41,577 nucleotides of DNA from Paracraurococcus lichenis (GCF_030657435.1 NZ_JAUTWS010000049.1:1-41577); one strand, 5' to 3'. Shown: positions 7,860 through 16,635, counted from the stretch's first letter. Notes: generated by a model not told the origin, from the sequence alone. Made by a program: numbers and translations.

Positions 7860-9380
7860 TCAGAAGAAGCCGAGTGCCTTCGGCGAGTAGCTGACCAGCA
7901 CATTCTTGGTCTGCTGATAGTGGTCCAGCATCATCTTGTGGGTCTCCCGCCCGATGCCGGACTGCTTGTAGCCACCGAAAGCCGCATGCGCGGGGTAGGC
8001 GTGGTAGCAGTTGGTCCAGACCCGGCCCGCTTGAATCGCGCGTCCCATGCGGTAGGCACGGTTGCCATCCCGGGTCCAGACGCCGGCGCCAAGGCCGTAG
8101 AGGGTGTCGTTGGCGATAGCCAGGGCGTCCGCCTCGTCGCGGAAGCGCGTCACCGAGACGACGGGTCCGAAGATCTCCTCCTGGAATATTCGCATGCGGT
8201 TGGAACCCTCGAAGATCGTCGGTTCGACGTAGTAGCCGCCGGCCAGTTCGCCGCCGAGGTCGGCCCGCTGGCCGCCGGTCAGAACCTTCGCTCCTTCCTG
8301 CCGGCCGATGTCGAAATAGGAGAGGATCTTCTCGAGTTGGTCGTTGCTGGCTTGCGCGCCGATCATGGTGGCGGAGTCCAGAGGGTGTCCCTGCCGGACC
8401 TTGCGGGTGCGCGCCACCGCGCGCTCCATGAAGCGGTCGTAAATCGACTCGTGCACCAGCGCGCGAGACGGGCAGGTGCAGACCTCGCCCTGATTGAGGG
8501 CGAACATGGTGAAGCCTTCGAGCGCCTTGTCGAGGAAGTCGTCGTCCTCCTGCATCACGTCGGCGAAGAAGATGTTGGGCGACTTGCCGCCCAGCTCCAG
8601 CGTGACCGGAATAAGGTTATCCGAGGCATACTGCATGATCAGGCGCCCGGTCGTGGTCTCGCCGGTGAAGGCGATCTTGGCGATGCGCCGGCTTTGCGCC
8701 AGGGGCTTACCGGCCTCGACACCGAAGCCATTAACCACGTTGACAACGCCGGGCGGCAACAGGTCGGCGATCAAGTCCATGACCACCAGGATCCCAAGTG
8801 GAGTCTGCTCGGCCGGCTTCAGAACCACGCAGTTGCCGGCGGCAAGGGCGGGGGCGAGCTTCCAGGTCGCCATGAGGATCGGGAAGTTCCAGGGGATGAT
8901 CTGGCCGACCACACCGAGGGGCTCGTGATAATGGTACGCGACCGTATCGGCGTCGATTTCGGAGAGGCTGCCCTCCTGCCCGCGCAGCACGCCCGCGAAG
9001 TAGCGCCAGTGGTCCACCACCAGCGGCATGTCGGCATGCGTGGTCTCGCGTACCGGCTTGCCATTATCGAGCGTTTCGACAAGCGCTAGAAGCTCGAGGT
9101 TAGCCTCCAGCCGGTCGGCAATGCGGTTCAGCAGGCGCGAGCGTTCCTGGACGGAAGTTCGACCCCAAGCCTCGCGTGCAGCATGCGCGGCGTCGAGTGC
9201 GAGGTCAACATCAGCCGCAGTGGAGCGCGGCACCTCGCATAACACCTGACCGGTGATTGGACTGGGGTTCTCGAACACGCGGCCCTCGACGGGCGGCACC
9301 CAACGGCCACCAATAAAGTTGTCGTAGCAGTGGCGGAACGCAGCCTGCTTCCGAATGGTCTCTATAGCCTGCTGGTACAC
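7860..9380 (-). CDS. NAD-dependent aldehyde dehydrogenase (ExaC/AldB-like)
   Basis: The enzyme oxidises an aldehyde to the acid in the cytoplasm. Recognised segments are GQIIPWNFPILM, the Rossmann part VLKPAEQTPLG and FTGETTTGRLI, the general base in VTLELGGKSPN, the catalytic Cys in NQGEVCTCPSRAL (about residue 305), and EEIFGPVVS. The subgroup with EVCTC resembles acetaldehyde dehydrogenases of ethanol oxidation. I place the start at GTG 9380 (VYQQAIETIRK), because AGGGAGG lies about six bases upstream; this gives 506 residues, normal for the group. An open frame extends 17 codons further up with no ribosome site. It formed an operon with the now broken DUF779 gene. A Mo-box-like site lies 85 bases upstream. 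Confidence 0.95.
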   Translation of the reverse strand: MYQQAIETIRKQAAFRHCYDNFIGGRWVPPVEGRVFENPSPITGQVLCEVPRSTAADVDLALDAAHAAREAWGRTSVQERSRLLNRIADRLEANLELLALVETLDNGKPVRETTHADMPLVVDHWRYFAGVLRGQEGSLSEIDADTVAYHYHEPLGVVGQIIPWNFPILMATWKLAPALAAGNCVVLKPAEQTPLGILVVMDLIADLLPPGVVNVVNGFGVEAGKPLAQSRRIAKIAFTGETTTGRLIMQYASDNLIPVTLELGGKSPNIFFADVMQEDDDFLDKALEGFTMFALNQGEVCTCPSRALVHESIYDRFMERAVARTRKVRQGHPLDSATMIGAQASNDQLEKILSYFDIGRQEGAKVLTGGQRADLGGELAGGYYVEPTIFEGSNRMRIFQEEIFGPVVSVTRFRDEADALAIANDTLYGLGAGVWTRDGNRAYRMGRAIQAGRVWTNCYHAYPAHAAFGGYKQSGIGRETHKMMLDHYQQTKNVLVSYSPKALGFF

Positions 9381-9464
9381 GGCATGCCTCCCTGTGGCAG
9401 GTTGCGGATCGCGGCCGCCCTGCGTGCACACAGGACGCTAAAAGGCGTCTATTGGCGGGGTCAA

Positions 9465-9488
9465 CGTGATATTTAGTAGAATATAACG
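9465..9488 (+). promoter_or_regulatory. Mo-box-like inverted repeat (site 2, best copy)
   Basis: Half-sites CGTGATATT and AATATAACG are separated by six bases and match as inverted repeats at 8 of 9 positions. This has the geometry and AT-rich core of ModE-type Mo-boxes and is the same layout as site 1. It lies between divergent genes: 85 bases before the aldehyde dehydrogenase start and 166 before the double Oxidored_molyb gene. It could control either; the gene to the right is the more likely molybdenum-related target. Confidence 0.6.
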
Positions 9489-9653
9489 CTACAGCCCCCT
9501 GGTCACCTGGCCTGCCACCACCCGACAAAGGGGCTTTGTCCAAACTGACGGAAACACGAACCCAGCCTCGCTTGGTAGCGCCATGCTCTGCCTTGCGGCG
9601 ATCCAGGGCGCTGTATACGAATTGATACGTATTACCGTGGGGAGGTCCGGGGC

Positions 9654-10703
9654 ATGCAGGATGTGTGCAGCCACAATATTGACACGGATGGAGCGGCTCT
9701 CGGCAGCGTCGTGGCGCGGCTGTTGAGTGACTTACCCGATTGGGTGCCGCTGCCGCCGGCCTTCCTCGATGCGCTCGGGCTGGTGCGGCTCGGCGGCGAT
9801 GTGGCCGACTCCGGCCTCTATTCGGTCGGAGAGTTCCGGGCGCTGCCAGCCACCACGGAGGCAGCGACCTACCTCTCCGGCGCCGGCCAGATTACCGATA
9901 CCTACACCGGCGTGTTGCTGCGCGACCTTCTGGCCGACGCAGGGGGCGCAGTCACCGATCCGGCGGCGAAAAACGATATTCTGTCCCATTATGTTATAGC
10001 CACAGGTAGCGACGGCTACAGCGCTGTGTTCTCCATCGGTGAGCTGGAGCAGCGCTTTGGCAACCAACCGGTGTTGGTCGCCTATGCTGACCAAGCCGGC
10101 CAGCTCGGACCGGACGGCACCGAGGGCTGGCTGCGCATGGTCGTACCAGGCGATGTAGCAGGTGGCCGCTACGTGTCGCACCTGGTCGGGCTCACCGTCG
10201 GCGGCGGCCCTGACTTCATCGCCGGTCCTGGCGGCCCCACGACCGAGTTCCACCTCGATGGCGCTGTGGCGCATCCGGCGGGTTTCGACGAGGCCGGCCT
10301 TGCCGCCCTGGCCGGCGTCACGCTCACTGCTACCTACACCTCTGGCGCCGGCCAGGTCACCGACACCTACACCGGCGTTCCACTGTGGGACCTTCTGCAG
10401 GACGCAGGTGTACTGACCGACCCGGCGGTGAAAAACGACATTCTCGACTTCTATGTTGTCGCAACCGGCAGTGACGGCTACCGCGTGGTGTTCTCGATGG
10501 GCGAGCTCGACCCACGGTTTGGCAACGGTGGCGTGCTCGTCGCTTACGACGATGCACTCGGGCAGCTCGGACCCGACAGTCAAGATGGCTTCGCCCGGCT
10601 GGTGGTGCCGGATGACACGGCTGGCGGCCGATACGTGTCAAACCTGGTGTCCATTGAGGTGGTAGACGCTGCGGGTCACAAGCACGACCCTGTCTGGGGC
10701 TAA
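9654..10703 (+). CDS. protein with tandem Oxidored_molyb-type domains
   Basis: The 349-residue protein is built from two copies of one domain (about residues 45-182 and 198-336). Each carries SGAGQxTDTYTGVxLxDLL, KNDIL, ATGSDGY, FSxGEL, RFGN, VLVAY, GQLGPD and a closing GGRYVSxLV. The pattern resembles the molybdopterin-binding fold of sulfite-oxidase-like proteins (Oxidored_molyb). The only Cys is residue 5, outside the domains, so the Mo-ligating Cys of sulfite oxidase is missing in both copies; classic catalysis is unlikely. There is no signal peptide. GGGGAGG precedes the ATG. It follows the best Mo-box-like site and precedes a molybdate/tungstate-binding protein gene by 145 bases. A role in binding molybdate or cofactor is inference. 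Confidence 0.75.
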   Translation: MQDVCSHNIDTDGAALGSVVARLLSDLPDWVPLPPAFLDALGLVRLGGDVADSGLYSVGEFRALPATTEAATYLSGAGQITDTYTGVLLRDLLADAGGAVTDPAAKNDILSHYVIATGSDGYSAVFSIGELEQRFGNQPVLVAYADQAGQLGPDGTEGWLRMVVPGDVAGGRYVSHLVGLTVGGGPDFIAGPGGPTTEFHLDGAVAHPAGFDEAGLAALAGVTLTATYTSGAGQVTDTYTGVPLWDLLQDAGVLTDPAVKNDILDFYVVATGSDGYRVVFSMGELDPRFGNGGVLVAYDDALGQLGPDSQDGFARLVVPDDTAGGRYVSNLVSIEVVDAAGHKHDPVWG

Positions 10704-10848
10704 ACGACACCAGCATCGTCACCGCCGCCGCCATTCGTGTTGCCTTACTGACGCCCGGACGGTCGCATCGCTAGCCGCACTCGAATACAACGCCTTCGGG
10801 ACTGCGACGCGGCGCCGTCCGGCACCGGCTTTTTGGAGGAGACGCAAC

Positions 10849-11898
10849 ATGGCGGTGACACGGCGAATCCTAACCTTCGCCCCGGCAATCCTCGGCGCAG
10901 CGGCAGCTCTCGGATCCCGCAGCGCCAGAGCACAGGCCGGCTGCGGCACGGGCCCACAACTGAGCGTTTACCACGCGGGGAGCCTGAGTGCGGCATTCAC
11001 GCCTCTCGAGACGCTGTTCACACAGCAGACCGGCATCTGCGTGACCGATGCCTCGGCCGGCAGCTTGGATGCCGCACGGCGCGTCACCGCAGGAGGCGAG
11101 CCCTGCGATGTCTATGCCAGCGCCGATGACCGCGCCATTGATTTGCTGCTGAAGCCCGCCGGTTTTGCCGACTACACTATCCGGTTCGCGCGCGGGGCCA
11201 TGGTGTTGGCCTACACCACGAATAGCCGGAATGCCGGGACCATCGCCGGCTCCGGCACCCTCGCTCCACCCGATCAGGTGCCGATGGTGGCTGATGATTG
11301 GTACCGGCAGTTGACACAGACCGGCGTGGTAATCGGTAGTTCCCATCCCTTTCTCGATCCTAGCGGCTACCGCACCGACATGATTTTTCAGCTGGCAGAG
11401 ATGATCAGCGGCGTGCCCAACCTTTACGACCAGCTGCTGACGCACCTCTCGGTCACCCGAGTCTCCGATGTGCTGGGCCAGACCTACGACCACCAGTTCA
11501 CCTACGAGCACAGCGCGCGTGCCGCCTACGCTGCGAACCCTGCGACCTACCGCTTTGCGCGGCTACCGGCTGCGGTAGGGCTGTCAGATCCACGATTGAA
11601 TGCCGCCTATGCGAAGGCCGGTGTTGTCGTTCCCGGCCTGCGCACGCCCGAAGCAGAGCCTTATGTGCGCATCCCAGCCAGCCGCGCGCGCTGGGGCCTG
11701 ACCATCCTGCGCAATGCGCCTAACCGTGACGCTGCGATCCGCTTCCTGCAGCTGCTTCTCGGAGAGCAGGGCTTCGCGCAATTGTCGGAGACAGGGCCAG
11801 AGCCGATCAGCCCGGCGCTGGTCACCGCCGAAGATTATGGCCGTCTGCCTTCTGAGTTGCAGGCGCTGGTACGCATTGGACGACCACCTGCCGAGTAA
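10849..11898 (+). CDS. WtpA/ModA-like molybdate/tungstate-binding protein
   Basis: This 349-residue periplasmic binding protein has a signal peptide with a twin-arginine-like start (TRRILTF) ending near residue 29 (SARAQ). The mature part shows the WtpA-type pattern: LSVYHAGSLSAAFTPLE, SAGSLDAARRVTAGGEPCDV and DPSGYRTDMIFQLAEM, with a C-terminal NRDAAIRFLQLLLGEQG. This group binds molybdate or tungstate with octahedral geometry in studied members. GGAGGAG lies eight bases before the ATG. No WtpB/WtpC-like permease or ATPase follows: the next 500 bases have no gene. It is thus an orphan binding protein, the third of its kind in 8 kb if the broken copy is counted. Confidence 0.85.
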   Translation: MAVTRRILTFAPAILGAAAALGSRSARAQAGCGTGPQLSVYHAGSLSAAFTPLETLFTQQTGICVTDASAGSLDAARRVTAGGEPCDVYASADDRAIDLLLKPAGFADYTIRFARGAMVLAYTTNSRNAGTIAGSGTLAPPDQVPMVADDWYRQLTQTGVVIGSSHPFLDPSGYRTDMIFQLAEMISGVPNLYDQLLTHLSVTRVSDVLGQTYDHQFTYEHSARAAYAANPATYRFARLPAAVGLSDPRLNAAYAKAGVVVPGLRTPEAEPYVRIPASRARWGLTILRNAPNRDAAIRFLQLLLGEQGFAQLSETGPEPISPALVTAEDYGRLPSELQALVRIGRPPAE

Positions 11899-12419
11899 TC
11901 CTCGCTCGGAGAGTACAGCCACTGCGAGGGCGAACCAGCCTCCAAACTGATGCGGCCGAGATGATGGCCGCAGCTGGCAAGGCAAGCGGCGAGCGTTTCG
12001 GGCTCACTGGGGATTTTCTCTTACTGAACAACACGACCGGTCGTGTCGAGGATGCAGATGCTGCTCGTCGCCAGCGACAAATCAGACCCAGCGTAGTGTC
12101 CGTGGCAGCTCGTCCCTTCGGAGCTATGGTGCCATTTTCGCTCTTGGCTCTGCTGTGGCAACAACAGCAGCTGCCGGGAGAGTCGAGGTCCTTCTGCTGC
12201 AACTCTGGATGCACACTTTCGGCACCATCGAGGCCTGATTAGCGCAGCCGACTGTCTCAGCGTCCGGGCACAATACAGCAGTGGACGTCCGCGCTCGTGC
12301 GACGATCAGCGCGATTTTGAAGGCAGGTAGCCGCAGCCACTGCGACATGCTCGGCCTGCTCGCGCGGCAGGGCCGGCGTGACGCGCCGTTGGCTTCCAGC
12401 ATTCTTGAAGGTAGTCATC
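11899..12419. other. 520-base region without a recognisable gene
   Basis: No open frame here combines a start signal with protein-like composition. The permease and ATPase genes expected after a binding-protein gene are absent. The stretch ends at a truncated transposase, so a transposon-mediated deletion may have removed the rest of a transport operon. I see no hairpin with a T-run. Confidence 0.4.
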
Positions 12420-12773
12420 TCACCCATCTTCGTCGGCATTCAAGCGTGGTCGACCAGGCAGGTCGCGCAGGAACTCGACGACGCCGCGGTACGAACTCCG
12501 GCAGATCAGCGGCAGGGCGACGATCACCTGGCGCAGCCAGGTCTTGGTCACCGCCAGCTCGAACAGCACCTCGTCGTCCCGCACGGCGGGCGAGAAGGCG
12601 TCATTCAGCGCCGCGCTGGCCTTGTGCGCCTGTTGGTAGACAAACTTGCGGCTCACCCCATGCTGGGCGGCCAGGTCGCTGATCGTCTCGGAACCGGCCA
12701 GGGCCTGGATGGCGAGGTCCTTGCGGCCGCTCTCGGGCAGCGACCTGACTGCCGCGCCAACACCTCGGTCCAT
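12420..12773 (-). pseudogene. transposase N-terminal fragment (helix-turn-helix)
   Basis: The 117-residue frame begins with a helix-turn-helix region (IQALAGSETISDLAAQHGVSRKFVYQQ is summarised as SETISDLAAQHGVSRKFVYQ) and continues to ICRSSYRGVVEFLRDL, as in the N-terminus of a family of large helix-turn-helix transposases. After FLRDL the sequence turns into unrelated residues and stops, so the catalytic part is missing. Part of its 5' region and upstream DNA is repeated at 38,887-39,089. The family was not identified more precisely. Confidence 0.65.
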
Positions 12774-12870
12774 ACTCGCCTCACGGGTGAAAACCCGAGG
12801 ATACCATCACCTACCCCGGTACCGCCAACCCAGCTTCCCGTTTGACCCGATTTCGAACCACGCCCCCGCC
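12665..12870 (+). repeat. transposon debris repeat, copy 1
   Basis: About 205 bases here match 38,887-39,089 in the same orientation at roughly 90 percent by eye. The shared part covers the first 35 codons of the transposase fragment and its upstream end, finishing at TTCGAACCACGCCC, which probably marks the element terminus. The rest of the two loci differs, so these are separate truncated copies. Confidence 0.8.
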
Positions 12871-13093
12871 ATCACCCAATTTCGGCCATAGCTCCCCCTG
12901 CTTCGGCCTGGGACCGCTTCAGCCCCGACGGGCTTGACGCGGGGGAGGCTGACCGCCTCCCGCACAAGACATATCGCACGTCCACATCCGACCCTCACAG
13001 GCCGGCGCTCTTCGTGCGCCCGTGTTGCCCGATACTGGCCGATTCTGAACCACGCCACACCGAGGCATCAGCCGCACCTCGGTCCGTAACATC
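12774..13093. other. IS-derived intergenic region
   Basis: The stretch contains no gene. It has the terminus-like GAACCACGCC at about 12,855 and again at about 13,048, consistent with nested ends of related insertion elements. The same motif, inverted, occurs at about 20,671 beside another transposase fragment. Confidence 0.5.
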
Positions 13094-15349
13094 TCAGCTC
13101 ACATCCGGGGTCACGGCTATTCGGATGGAAGTGATGTCGCTGTTCTTGAGGTGAGCCGCCTCGTACCCCGCGCGCTGCCCATTGGCCGGCAGTGCTTCCG
13201 CTGGTACGATACCGCGGAAAGCAGCCGCTCCGCGTTGAAGCAGACGCCGTGCTCTCCGGGGGAGCTGGTCGGCCAGCTGCCGAAGCGGCGCGGTCGCCTG
13301 CCAGCAGGTGCTCTGGAGGATGCCTGACAAGCGTTCTCGCGTCATTGCCTCCCGGACCGCCAAGTCAGTGAGGGCTAGCTCTGCTCCTGCAATACGTTCG
13401 CCACTCTCCTCCAACATTACCCGGAGACACCGAATTTCCTCCGCTTGCGCAGCCATGGTGACTGCAAAATCTTCGGTCTGCCCTTCGAGTTCGAGGTTCC
13501 GACGTCGCACCGCCAGCAGATCCGGATCGACACGTTCCACGTCGAACGCGGCCCCTCTGAACGCTTCCAATCTGCCGGTAAGCATGCGCAAGCGGGCCAA
13601 CTCCGCTGTCAGCACGGCGTGCTCGTGATACGTCTCAGCAGCAAAGATCTGATGCTCGGGCGCAGGATGTCTCGCGGCAAGTTCTGCAATCTTCAGGGCG
13701 ATTGGGCTGCCCACGACGGCACCTTCGAGAGCCTCATCGCCAAACACCTCATGGTACAGATCGTCCCCCATGGACGCGAAATGCCGCAGGATGCGCGTCG
13801 TCTCGAATCGCGTCCGCAAAAGATTGTCGAGGCGCGGCGCGCTCGCGTTCGCGGCGTTGTCGCGGATCCGGAGGGCAGTGAGCTTTTCCGGAAGAACATG
13901 GATACGGTGGCCCGCCAGCAGCATGCGGATCCACATGTCGAGGTCCGAAAGGTTCGTCAATCTCGGGTCATAATGGCCGACGGCGGCGTATGCCTCGCGT
14001 CGGATCATCGCCGTCGGTGCGCATAGGCAGTTGCCCCCGAAGAAGAATTGCCGGAGCCAACTGCGCCGGGAGAAATCCGGCAGACCGAAGGGAACATGGA
14101 AGTCATTATAGGCCTGGGTGGGTTGCCCTGTCTCATCGACCGGCTGGGGCAATCCGAACAGCAGAGAGATCTCGGCATTCGCGTCGAGGAAGGCGACCTG
14201 CGTCCGCAAGCGACCCGGCAGTGCCCAGTCATCGGAGTTCAGGATCGCCAAGTACCGGCCGCGCGCCCGCGCAAGCGTGGCATTCATCGCGGCAGCGACG
14301 CCGCCGTTGCAAGGCAGCACCTCAAGTCGGATCCGGGGATCATCGAAGAAGCGGAGGATCGCGGCCGTCTCGTCGGTCGAGCCGTCATCTGTGGCAACGA
14401 TTTCGAAGTCCTGAAAACTTTGACTCAGCAGGCTTTCGATCGTCTGTCGGACATAGGCTGCATGATTGAAAGTCTTAATGAGCACCGAAACCGAAGGACA
14501 GCATGCGGGGGCAACATGGGCAGGCCGCAACTCGGCTGCGGGAGTGCACTCGGTGCGCCACCAAAGCGGCTTTACCGCCGCTCGTTCTGGTTCAAAGTCA
14601 CAGACTGACAGGTCGCAACCCGCAAGAACCATCTCCTCCCAAAATGTGCGATGCTCGTCCCGAGACCGGAGGTAGTGCCGGCCGAACCCGCTGGCGCGAT
14701 CACGCGGTCCGAGACGTCGACCCTGAACATTCTCGCGCGCGACATACCGCTCGAAGTCGAGATGCTTGTAGTGCCAGAGCATAACTTCGTCGCGCTCGGG
14801 CAGGTGCAGGTGCCCAACTGGCCGGGCGACGTGTCGCCCCGCCCCGAAGCCAGTCTCCTGCAACGCATTCGGATCGAAAATGCTGAGTTTATTGAATGCC
14901 GGTCGGGCGCGGCCGCACGTGACGGTCTCCACCAGCAGACCGTTGTCCGGCGGCATCTCGGGGTGGTGCATATCAAAGCCAAGCGCTGGGATCAGCGTCG
15001 TGTTGCGCCGTGCCTGCTCGGCAAGGTAGTCCCTCATCTCACGCCCACGGACGTGCAGGTGCTCGTCAATGGCGGTAACGACGACCCAATCCGCCTGACC
15101 ACGACTTTCCTTCCAGACCTCATCCTGCATTGCTGTATGCGAGAGAACGAAGGAATCCGCTACGACCCGGGTGAATTGCCGTACTTCGACTTTGGGATGT
15201 GCTCGTAGGATGCTCAAAGAATTGTCAGTCGAGCCGTCATCGTAGATGACAAAGCGATCTACCCATGGCGCGTAGTGGCGAAAGAAGAAGCCGAGCATGT
15301 CAGCTTCGTCCCAGCAGATGGTATACAGATGTACGACGGGTCTGGGCAT
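13094..15349 (-). CDS. two-domain glycosyltransferase with C-terminal coiled coil
   Basis: The 751-residue protein probably builds a surface or secreted glycan from the cytoplasmic face. Residues 1-260 form a Glyco_tranf_2_4-type domain (TICWDEADMLGFFFRHYAPW, YDDGSTDNS, VVVTAIDEHLH, MLWHYKHLD). Residues 285-500 form a GT2 domain (VSVLIKTFNHAAYVRQTIES, TDDGSTDETAA, LNSDDWALPGR with the DxD-like acidic motif, and DLDMWIRMLLAG). Residues about 570-690 are charged and heptad-like, suggesting a coiled coil, with a late STCWQATAPLRQL segment seen in multi-domain glycosyltransferases. GAGGGGAC lies before the ATG, and the stop of the acyltransferase gene is 13 bases upstream, so the two are an operon. 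The sugar donor and acceptor are unknown. Confidence 0.88.
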   Translation of the reverse strand: MPRPVVHLYTICWDEADMLGFFFRHYAPWVDRFVIYDDGSTDNSLSILRAHPKVEVRQFTRVVADSFVLSHTAMQDEVWKESRGQADWVVVTAIDEHLHVRGREMRDYLAEQARRNTTLIPALGFDMHHPEMPPDNGLLVETVTCGRARPAFNKLSIFDPNALQETGFGAGRHVARPVGHLHLPERDEVMLWHYKHLDFERYVARENVQGRRLGPRDRASGFGRHYLRSRDEHRTFWEEMVLAGCDLSVCDFEPERAAVKPLWWRTECTPAAELRPAHVAPACCPSVSVLIKTFNHAAYVRQTIESLLSQSFQDFEIVATDDGSTDETAAILRFFDDPRIRLEVLPCNGGVAAAMNATLARARGRYLAILNSDDWALPGRLRTQVAFLDANAEISLLFGLPQPVDETGQPTQAYNDFHVPFGLPDFSRRSWLRQFFFGGNCLCAPTAMIRREAYAAVGHYDPRLTNLSDLDMWIRMLLAGHRIHVLPEKLTALRIRDNAANASAPRLDNLLRTRFETTRILRHFASMGDDLYHEVFGDEALEGAVVGSPIALKIAELAARHPAPEHQIFAAETYHEHAVLTAELARLRMLTGRLEAFRGAAFDVERVDPDLLAVRRRNLELEGQTEDFAVTMAAQAEEIRCLRVMLEESGERIAGAELALTDLAVREAMTRERLSGILQSTCWQATAPLRQLADQLPRRARRLLQRGAAAFRGIVPAEALPANGQRAGYEAAHLKNSDITSIRIAVTPDVS

Positions 15350-15362
15350 GATCGATGTCCCC

Positions 15363-16130
15363 TCACCCTGCCTTCACGATGGTGTCGCGCCGGACCAGCC
15401 GTGCGGGGTTCCCGAGCGCAAGATAGCCGTCTGGTACATCGCGGGTCACCACGGCACCCGCGCCGACAATGGCATCCTCGCCGACCGTGATGCCGGGCAG
15501 GATCACAGCGCCGGCACAGACCAAGCCCCCTGAACCGACCGTCACGTCACCGGCAAGCACGGCGCCTGGACCAATCGAGGCGAAGTCACCCAACCGGGCG
15601 TGGTGACCGATGCTGGCGCCGCGATTGATTAGAACGAAGGCACCCAGGACACTATAACTCCCGAGGCTGACCCCGGAGTTGACGTAGCAGCCGGGGCCAG
15701 TGTCCAGCCGGCGCGGGACCGCGACACTCGGGTCAACAAGTCGCATCGGACGAACGAGCCCGAGAACCTCCGCTTGCCGGGCAGCCAGCCGCCGATGGCG
15801 CGGCGTGAAGAGCGGTACGAGAAATGGTAGTTCCAGCATGGCACCCGTTATGTCCTCAGGCGCCATGACGCGCGTACCATCGCACAGGTAATGTCTGCCA
15901 GGCCAGTTGTGGATACCGGCGACGACGCGAAGTCCCGCCCGATGCAGGCTCTCCTCGACATCGACCAAAATCGGTGATCCCGCACCGAAGAGAAGAACGC
16001 CGGCTACGCCCTGGACGGTGCCAGCATCATCCTGGCTTGCATGGATTTCGCCTGCTTGGTCGAGCATTGGATTTCCCAGTCCTCCCACCAGGAAGCGTAC
16101 CGGGAGCTCGTCGCGGGCCCTATGGGCCAT
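15363..16130 (-). CDS. NeuD/PglD-type sugar O- or N-acyltransferase
   Basis: This left-handed beta-helix transferase moves an acyl group (usually acetyl) to a sugar. The N-terminal nucleotide-sugar-binding lobe begins at VLLFGAGSPILVD (about residue 45), and hexapeptide repeats run from about residue 145 (GPGCYVNSGVSLGSYSVLGA, GASIGHHARLGDFASIGPGA, GAVILPGITVGEDAIVGAGA, VVTRDVPDGYLALGNPA). The His of IGHHARLGDF corresponds to the catalytic base in NeuD/PglD relatives. The first 40 residues are unlike the family and the ribosome site is weak, so the true start may lie downstream near base 16,067 or later. It precedes the glycosyltransferase gene by 13 bases and probably modifies the same glycan. 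Confidence 0.87.
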   Translation of the reverse strand: MAHRARDELPVRFLVGGLGNPMLDQAGEIHASQDDAGTVQGVAGVLLFGAGSPILVDVEESLHRAGLRVVAGIHNWPGRHYLCDGTRVMAPEDITGAMLELPFLVPLFTPRHRRLAARQAEVLGLVRPMRLVDPSVAVPRRLDTGPGCYVNSGVSLGSYSVLGAFVLINRGASIGHHARLGDFASIGPGAVLAGDVTVGSGGLVCAGAVILPGITVGEDAIVGAGAVVTRDVPDGYLALGNPARLVRRDTIVKAG

Positions 16131-16314
16131 ATTCCCGGTTTTCCGGGGAATCTTTCCTGATTTTGCCGGCGAGGCGTGCTGGCCCAGCTACCGGGGCCGA
16201 TCACGCGGTCCGCGCGATGGCCCACTTGGGTGGGGGTAGCCCGCGACAGTGTCGGCCGGTGGGCCGCACCACGAGGTGAGCGCATGACCAGCTGCGGTCT
16301 CGCCCTACGCGCTA

Positions 16315-16635
16315 TCAGTCCTCTGGTTGCCGGGCGATCTCGCGCAGATCGTCCGCTGAGAGGCGGAGGTCGAAGCGCTTACCGTCAGCTGTATAGGCAT
16401 CATCAACTTCCCAGGTCTTGCCGCGGTCCTCGCGCTCGATCTCCTTCCAGCGCACGAACCCTCGTTCGTGCAGCACGGCCTCGATCCGTTTGCGCTCGGC
16501 GGCTGTCGGCGCGTCGTTCTCCGTCCGCCGCCGCTGCTGTGCGTAGGCTGTCGGCACCACGGTTGCGAGCGCAAGGGTGACGAGGAGGACACGGGCCACC
16601 AATGGGGTGCCGAGCCCTGGGCTACTGTGAGGCAT
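16315..16635 (-). CDS. periplasmic PepSY-domain protein
   Basis: A signal peptide (VARVLLVTLALATVVPTAYAQ) is followed by a compact PepSY-like domain of about 60 residues (KRIEAVLHERGFVRWKEIER, KTWEVDDAYTADGKRFDLRL). Such domains occur in small exported proteins, often near two-component systems, and are thought to act as inhibitors or sensors. I favour the ATG at 16,635; an in-frame start 10 codons upstream (16,665) is possible. It lies 140 bases downstream of the response-regulator gene on the same strand and may be co-transcribed with it. Confidence 0.7.
   Translation of the reverse strand: MPHSSPGLGTPLVARVLLVTLALATVVPTAYAQQRRRTENDAPTAAERKRIEAVLHERGFVRWKEIEREDRGKTWEVDDAYTADGKRFDLRLSADDLREIARQPED

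Noticed and set aside
7716..9089. 457-codon plus-strand frame across the aldehyde dehydrogenase
   Set aside because: It is antisense to a full-length, strongly conserved dehydrogenase; its product is repetitive in His/Gly/Val as expected for a shadow frame.
9610..9640. GTATACG and ACGTAT repeats before the double-domain gene
   Set aside because: The arms are only five bases with an unequal spacer, which is expected by chance in an AT-rich promoter; not counted as an operator.
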